Part shown: positions 59,661 to 64,000 of the stretch, piece by piece
How positions within the stretch are numbered: position 1 is the stretch's first letter
How the letters are laid out: the number at the start of each line of letters is the position of its first letter
Origin: UBA11524 sp045132495
Lineage (GTDB): Bacteria; Bacillota; Clostridia; Christensenellales; Aristaeellaceae
Reading direction: 5' to 3'
Length of the DNA stretch: 64,000 nucleotides
Assembly: GCA_045132495.1 (NCBI GenBank)
Contig: JBGUSK010000069.1
Location: 15,277-79,276, forward strand
Notes under the pieces: model-generated
Database searches by the model: none
What the model was told of the DNA's origin: nothing
The model's input: the letters and a program-made list of their open reading frames with translations, nothing else
Translations under genes and position numbers: made by a program

Positions 59661-60827
59661 ATGAAACACATCGTCGCGCTGATCCCTCTTGACACCTATG
59701 ACCAGCCCAAGGTGGACGCCGCCGTCCGTCAGGGCGTTGAATTATTGGGCGGCATCGGGCAATTCGTAAAGCCTGAGGAAAAGATCATCCTCAAGCCGAA
59801 TCTGCTGGCCCGCGCCCTGCCCCAGAAGGCCATCACCACCCATCCGGCGGTGTTCTCGGCGGTGTGCAGGCTGCTTCGGGAGGAGGGCTATGAGCACCTT
59901 TCCTACGGCGACAGCCCCGGCAACCCCACCACCACGCCGGACAAGGCCGCCGAGGGCGCCGGCATCGCAGAAGCAGCTGCGTCCTACGGCGTGGCCAAGG
60001 CGGATTTTGCCTCCGGCAGCATCGTCCCCTTCCCGGAGGGCAGGGTGGCGAAATCCTTCTACCTGTGCCATGGCGTGCAGGCGGCGGACGCAATGATCAA
60101 CGTCTGCAAGATGAAGACCCACGCGCTGGAGCGCATCACCGGCGCGGTGAAAAACCTCTACGGCTGCGTCACCGGAGTCAATAAGGCCACTGGCCATGCC
60201 GCCTATCCCAACAGCGATATCTTTGCGGACATGCTGGCGGATTTGAACCTGTGCATCAAGCCCCGGCTGCACATCATGGACGGCGTAGTCGCCATGGAGG
60301 GCAACGGCCCGACCTCCGGCACGCCGGTAAATATGAATGTGCTGCTGATGTCTGCTGACCCGGTGGCGCTGGACGCCGTCTTTGCAGCGCTTGTCCACCT
60401 GAGCCCCGAGGCAGTGCCCACCTGCGTCAGCGGTGCGAAGTCCGGGCTGGGCGTGATGGATGCGGAATCCATCGAGGTCGTCACCCCGGAGGGCAGCCTG
60501 ACCATCGCAGAAGCCCAAGGCCGGTACGGCAAGGCGGATTTCGACGTGTTCCGCGGCGTGATCAAAAAGGGCTTCCTGTTCAACTTCATGCCTCTGCTGC
60601 CCTTCCTGCAGAATCGCCCGAAGGTCGATCTGAAGAAATGCATTGCCTGCGGCGTCTGTGAGGAAAGCTGCCCTGTGCCGGAAAAGGCTGTGCACTCCGG
60701 CAAGGGCCAGAAGGCGAAGTATGACTACAAGAGGTGCATCCGCTGCTACTGCTGCCAGGAGATGTGCCCGGTGAAAGCCATCGAGGTGTACCGGCACCCG
60801 CTGACGAAGCTGCTGTCCGGCAAGTAA
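59661..60827 (+). CDS. DUF362 protein with two ferredoxin-type 4Fe-4S clusters
   Basis: This 388-residue protein has an N-terminal DUF362 domain (KIILKPNLLARALPQKAITT, SYGDSPGNPTTTPDKAAEG, INVCKMKTHALERITGAVKN). A C-terminal 2[4Fe-4S] ferredoxin module follows (CIACGVCEESCPVPEK and CIRCYCCQEMCPVKAIEV). It is a cytoplasmic redox protein common in anaerobes; its reaction is not established. ATG 59661 follows GGGAGG. The next gene lies 41 bases on, across a weak hairpin. Confidence 0.9.
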   Translation: MKHIVALIPLDTYDQPKVDAAVRQGVELLGGIGQFVKPEEKIILKPNLLARALPQKAITTHPAVFSAVCRLLREEGYEHLSYGDSPGNPTTTPDKAAEGAGIAEAAASYGVAKADFASGSIVPFPEGRVAKSFYLCHGVQAADAMINVCKMKTHALERITGAVKNLYGCVTGVNKATGHAAYPNSDIFADMLADLNLCIKPRLHIMDGVVAMEGNGPTSGTPVNMNVLLMSADPVALDAVFAALVHLSPEAVPTCVSGAKSGLGVMDAESIEVVTPEGSLTIAEAQGRYGKADFDVFRGVIKKGFLFNFMPLLPFLQNRPKVDLKKCIACGVCEESCPVPEKAVHSGKGQKAKYDYKRCIRCYCCQEMCPVKAIEVYRHPLTKLLSGK

Positions 60828-60868
60828 CTTCAAAGCTTCTCCCTTTGGGAGAGCCTTTTGAAACGGAG

Positions 60869-61756
60869 GTGATCCCCATTCCCCTGACATCCTACTGCAA
60901 AAAGTGCGGGCAGGACGTGCCCATTTCGTCCTTCTGCCCGAATTGCCGCGCCAAGCTCGCGGCGAATACCATCCGGCTGGCCTGGTGCGTGGATCATCAT
61001 CCTGTTCGGGACTGGATGTGCTGGAACAACGTCATGCGGCTGCTGCTTCCGGTGCTGGGCGCCACGCTGGTGCTGGTCATCCTGCTGGAAGCCATCATGG
61101 GCGGCCTGGACGGCATAGTCATGCTCCTGAGCGGCGGGCTGATCGTCAGCCTGACGGGCATCATGGGCATGATCCTCGCGGTAATGCTGCTGGTCTTCAT
61201 CCTCCAGGGCGAGGATCTGTTGGACTGCGTGATCGACTCACGCGGCATCCATGTGCAGCAGTATCTGTCTAATCCCACGGCGATGAAGCTGATCCTGCGG
61301 GGCAAATCACCCCGGATGCTGGAAGCCCTTGGCGAAGATAATCTGCTGCTCCTGTCCTCCCGGGAGATCGCATGGAAGGATATCCAGCGCGTGCAGCTCT
61401 GGCCCGAAAAAAACATGATCCTCCTCTACGCGCCCCGGTGGTGGATGCGGGTGAGCCTGCCCTGCACCCCCTTCACCTGGGAAGACGCGCTGGAATTCAT
61501 TCGGGACAAAATCGGCAAGAAGAAGGCCGTCATCCTCCCGGAGGAATGCCGTCAGGCTGCCCCCGCCAAGGCAGCGAAGGCCCCCAAGCCCGCCCAGACA
61601 CATCAGCTGACCTTTGAGGAGGTCGCGGCGCAGTTCGGCGGCCAGGAGGACGAGCCTGCAGTGCTTCCTTCCCAGGAAGTGACCGGCGAGCTGGAGAGCG
61701 ACTTCACCTCCCTTCAGGACGTGCTGCAGGAGATCAAAGAGGCCGAAAATGCATAA
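60869..61756 (+). CDS. Zinc-ribbon membrane protein with unclear start codon
   Basis: The protein begins with a zinc ribbon (SYCKKCGQDVPISSFCPNCR, near residues 8-27), then two hydrophobic helices (LLPVLGATLVLVILLEAIMG and VSLTGIMGMILAVMLLVFI). A cytoplasmic PH-like domain (SREIAWKDIQRVQLWPEKNM) and a charged tail follow. No ATG exists at the right place. GTG 60869 overlaps the only ribosome site (GGAGGTG); the codon at ideal spacing is ATT (60878); CTG follows at 60884. I give the GTG as start for completeness. Family unknown. Confidence 0.7.
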   Translation: MIPIPLTSYCKKCGQDVPISSFCPNCRAKLAANTIRLAWCVDHHPVRDWMCWNNVMRLLLPVLGATLVLVILLEAIMGGLDGIVMLLSGGLIVSLTGIMGMILAVMLLVFILQGEDLLDCVIDSRGIHVQQYLSNPTAMKLILRGKSPRMLEALGEDNLLLLSSREIAWKDIQRVQLWPEKNMILLYAPRWWMRVSLPCTPFTWEDALEFIRDKIGKKKAVILPEECRQAAPAKAAKAPKPAQTHQLTFEEVAAQFGGQEDEPAVLPSQEVTGELESDFTSLQDVLQEIKEAENA

Positions 61757-61761
61757 AAATC

Positions 61762-61792
61762 GGGATGCCGCATGGATAGCAGCATCCCTTTT
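61762..61792. terminator. Terminator between the zinc-ribbon gene and the radical SAM gene
   Basis: A GGGATGC/GCATCCC stem (61762-61768 with 61782-61788) is followed by TTTT on the plus strand; on the minus strand it also ends in T. Confidence 0.78.
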
Positions 61793-61795
61793 GAT

Positions 61796-62718
61796 TTACT
61801 TGTTCACCCTCCGGCACAGGTCGCATACCGACCAGCAGCGGGTCAAATCGATGCTGATCCCCCGTTTTTCCGCCAAAGCCAGCAGCCCGGGCACCCCCGC
61901 CGCCGCCGCGCGCATGCCTTCATCCGCGAAGGGATCATACCGGGCGACGATGTTCCGAATGCTTTCCCGGCAGATGTTGCCGATCACGAAGGCGCAGACC
62001 GTCACATCGCCGTTTGGCTCGATGGACAGGGAAGTTTGGTTCGTCAGCGGCTCGGTGTAGGGCATGGACCCGCAGCAGTCCTGCATGGGCAGCCTGGCCG
62101 GGGGATAATAATGGCTCAGGTTGTCGATGGCGTTCCCCGCCAGGAAGATATCGTTGCCCTCGCCCACCGGCAGACCGGTTTCCGCCAGCTGAGCAAGAAC
62201 CTCGCGGGTACGGCTGTTTTCCGGGCAGTCGAAGGCTTCATTCACCACCCACGCCGGGGAGAAGCGGGCCTTTTCGATGCCCGCAGCTTTCACAGCCCGG
62301 GCGAAATACCGCACCAGCTCCACCGGGATAGTCGCCTGATGAAAGCCGTCCGCCGAGATGAGCACCTCGTTCACACCGGCATCCGCCAGCGCCTGCGCCA
62401 CCTCCCCGATGCGCAGGATGTCCCGACTGAAAAAGCGTTGGTGATCAGCTGGCGCTTAGGAATACCGCAGTCCGCCGCCATCCGGTGGATGGCGCATGTG
62501 ACCTCCGGGTAAAGCAGCGGTTCGCCGCCGAAGGTCATCACTGACTGTACGTCATACATTTCCTTCAGTTCGCGGATGGCCCGCACCGCCGCCTCCTGCG
62601 GTACATGCGTCCCCCGGGGATGCGCCACCCGATCGCCCACGGAGCAGTGCTTGCACCGGCCTGTGCAGCGCTCAGTCAGGATGAATTCAAGCCGATTGAT
62701 GTTCAGATAAGGGTTCAT
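61796..62718 (-). pseudogene. Radical SAM/SPASM-type protein split by a one-base frameshift
   Basis: The N-terminal part starts at ATG 62718 (MNPYLNINRLEFILTERCTG) and contains the radical SAM cluster motif CTGRCKHCS near residues 18-26 and VMTFGGEPLLYPEV. The C-terminal part, in another frame, has SIEPNGDVTVCAFVIGN and a CWSVCDLC tail that looks like an auxiliary cluster. The break is at a run of five A on the plus strand (62430-62434). Adding one base restores NAFFSRDILRIGEVAQALAD and a continuous protein of about 307 residues. It is a sequencing error or a recent mutation. Confidence 0.85.
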
Positions 62719-62861
62719 TTTGTTGCCTCCATTCGTAATTTTTCACCGCATCACGAACGGTGCAGAGGGCAGTCACATTCATCCGATACAGCCTGCCTCA
62801 CTGCACCGGGAGGTTACCTCGCATAGTCTGCCGCATGGGCGTTCACCGCCTTTCGCCTCCT

Positions 62862-62902
62862 ATATTATCACACTTTTCTTTGAGCGTAAAGTGTGGTATA
62901 AT
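62862..62902. promoter_or_regulatory. Divergent promoters with a shared inverted repeat (radical SAM gene and ksgA)
   Basis: Minus strand: TTTACG with a 17-base spacer to TAATAT (62862-62867). Plus strand: TG-extended TATAAT (62897-62902) without a good -35. The inverted repeat ACACTTT (62870-62876)/AAAGTGT (62888-62894) lies between the two -10 boxes. It may be an operator for both. Confidence 0.6.
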
Positions 62903-62944
62903 CAGCGGGAATGCACATCACCCTTTGGGATTGGAGATATGATC

Positions 62945-63883
62945 ATGAGCAAAACCAAGGAACGCATCCGGAACAGCCAGCTGCGCTACAAGCAGGGGCT
63001 GGGGCAGAATTTCATCTATGACGAGGATTTGCTGGCCTCCCTCGTTGAGGCCGCCGGCGTCACCAGGGAGGATGACGTCCTCGAGGTCGGCCCCGGAGCA
63101 GGCAGCATGACCAAGCACCTGTGCAGGGCCGCCCATCACGTCATGTCCGTGGAGCTGGACGACCGCCTCATCCCCCTGCTGAACGGCTTTATGGCTGAGT
63201 ATGACAACTTCACCCTCGTCCACGGGGACGTGATGACCGTCAATCTGCCGGAGATCACCGCAAACCTCCGCAAGCCCCTGTCCGTCGTGGCGAATATCCC
63301 CTACTACATCACTACGCCGCTGATGACGATGTTGCTAACCGGCCCTCGCCGGGCACAAGACCCGTCGAGCGCTTCGCTCGGCGATTCCAAGGAATCGCAG
63401 TCGCTCGTCGGGCAAAGCCCGACCTCCTTTGGCCCCCTGGACATCAAGCAGATGGCCCTGATGGTGCAGAAGGAAGTTGCCGACAAGGTCCTCGCCCAGC
63501 CCGGTGACGACAATTGGGGCCCCCTGGCGCTGCGCTGTCAGTTCTACTGCGACCCCTATCTGGCCATGGACGTACCCGCCGCCTGCTTCACCCCGGCCCC
63601 CAAGGTGGACAGCGCCTTTATCGTGCTGCCCCGCCGCGCGAAGCCCCTGGTGGACGTGAAGTGCGAGGAGGACTTCTTCCGTGTGGCCCAGGCCGGCTTT
63701 GCGCTGCGCCGCAAGACCATGACCAACGGATTGTGCGCCGCCTTCCACATGGAGCGCGCCGAGGCTGTCGAGCTGATGCAGAAGGCCGGTCTGGACGAGC
63801 GCGTCCGCTGCGAAAAGCTCACCTTTGAGGAGCTGGCCCGGCTGGCAGATGTGTACACCGATTGGAGGTCGAGCAAGGCATGA
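62945..63883 (+). CDS. ksgA: 16S rRNA dimethyladenosine transferase with an extra inserted segment
   Basis: This 312-residue KsgA dimethylates A1518 and A1519 of 16S rRNA. Motifs: QGLGQNFIYDEDLL, VLEVGPGAGSMTKHL near residues 41-55, VELDDRLIPLL, and NIPYYITTPLMTMLL (motif IV) near 117-131. The C-terminal domain has FTPAPKVDSAFIVL. Between motif IV and ALMVQKEVADKV there are 30 additional residues (RRAQDPSSASLGDSKESQSL onward) encoded by three DNA hairpins; normal KsgA has a short loop here. ATG 62945 is 8 bases from GGAG, better than an ATG two codons earlier. The next gene overlaps the stop. Confidence 0.95.
   Translation: MSKTKERIRNSQLRYKQGLGQNFIYDEDLLASLVEAAGVTREDDVLEVGPGAGSMTKHLCRAAHHVMSVELDDRLIPLLNGFMAEYDNFTLVHGDVMTVNLPEITANLRKPLSVVANIPYYITTPLMTMLLTGPRRAQDPSSASLGDSKESQSLVGQSPTSFGPLDIKQMALMVQKEVADKVLAQPGDDNWGPLALRCQFYCDPYLAMDVPAACFTPAPKVDSAFIVLPRRAKPLVDVKCEEDFFRVAQAGFALRRKTMTNGLCAAFHMERAEAVELMQKAGLDERVRCEKLTFEELARLADVYTDWRSSKA
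63341..63436 (+). repeat. 90-bp hairpin element inserted in frame in ksgA
   Basis: Three perfect hairpins follow each other: CGAGCG-CTT-CGCTCG (63366-63380), GCGATTCC-AA-GGAATCGC (63381-63398), GTCGGGC-AAA-GCCCGAC (63407-63423). GGCCCT (63341) and GGCCCC (63431) at its ends look like a six-base target duplication exactly 90 bases apart. Confidence 0.75.
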
Positions 63884-64000
63884 GTATCGCCAGATTCCTG
63901 CATGTGAGCGAGGAGCAGTACGCTTCCTCCGCCCTGCCGGATGCGCTGCCCATTACAGATATTCCCCTGCCACGGCGGGCCACGGCAGGCTCGGCTGGGT
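63880..64000 (+). CDS. Probable dUTP diphosphatase, 5' end
   Basis: The ATG overlaps the ksgA stop (ATGA). The 40 visible residues begin MSIARFLHVSEEQYASSALP and reach LPRRATAGSAG at the window edge. The AT-x-GSAG ending looks like the first motif of trimeric dUTPases (which continues YDL), the enzyme that keeps dUTP out of DNA. The gene runs out of the window, so the call rests on one partial motif. Confidence 0.5.
   Translation, partial: MSIARFLHVSEEQYASSALPDALPITDIPLPRRATAGSAG

Overview
The window is a 64 kb piece of a GC-rich bacterial chromosome with dense genes, strong AGGAGG-type ribosome binding sites, sigma-A promoters with 17-bp spacers (often with an extended TGn -10) and many hairpin-plus-T-run terminators. 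DegV, NrdR, a glycerol-phosphate PgsA, rubrerythrin, a clostridial-type 4-hydroxybutyrate dehydrogenase, LplB/YtcP-type sugar transport and many pectin enzymes point to an anaerobic, plant-fibre-using member of the Clostridia, probably an uncultured gut or rumen lineage. The lineage is an inference; no rRNA gene is present.

Layout. 1-8.8 kb: end of a phosphodiester glycosidase, a toroid-fold hypothetical, lactaldehyde reductase (fucO), MATE exporter, DegV, PAP2 phosphatase, then an oligogalacturonate-lyase/polysaccharide-deacetylase pair. 9.2-14.9 kb: ABC sugar importer (two permeases, then a solute-binding protein), a rhamnogalacturonan acetylesterase and a GH105 unsaturated rhamnogalacturonyl hydrolase. 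With fucO, which reduces the lactaldehyde made from rhamnose, and two more acetylesterases at 48-49.5 kb, this is a pectin (rhamnogalacturonan) utilisation region. 15-34.5 kb: housekeeping genes: a frameshifted ECF sigma factor with its anti-sigma-like partner, a five-gene operon (membrane protein, RsuA, RsmC-like, MalY, Nudix), a B12-binding radical SAM enzyme, a five-gene operon starting with 4-hydroxybutyrate dehydrogenase and ending in an unusual GpsA fusion, lysA, a methyltransferase behind a leader peptide and attenuator, RluA, GNAT and asnS.

35.8-46.6 kb is a mobile island integrated in the 3' end of tRNA-Ala(CGC). A perfect 53-bp copy of the tRNA 3' part marks the far end. It is visibly more AT-rich than its flanks and carries a tyrosine integrase, a large serine recombinase with a TnpW-like partner, divergent HTH regulators, a replication initiator plus helicase loader with built-in 12-bp repeats, and defence-like cargo (HTH protein, AlbA/ATPase protein, AbiE-type toxin-antitoxin). 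It also has a non-coding zone with five copies of a hairpin repeat. No capsid, terminase or relaxase gene is visible, so it resembles a phage satellite or an integrated replicon.

46.8-64 kb: galM, two acetylesterases, nrdR, an operon with an RNase PH-RdgB fusion, a phosphodiesterase and NAD synthetase, pgsA, a large PQQ-propeller surface protein, rubrerythrin, a DUF362/ferredoxin protein, a frameshifted radical SAM gene, ksgA with a 90-bp in-frame hairpin insertion, and the start of a dUTPase gene.

The points most worth following are the ksgA insertion, the two leader-peptide RNA switches (28.4 and 35.3 kb), the five-copy repeat array in the island, the GpsA fusion to a cytidylyltransferase-like domain without its HxGH motif, and the lambda-O-like repeats inside the initiator gene.
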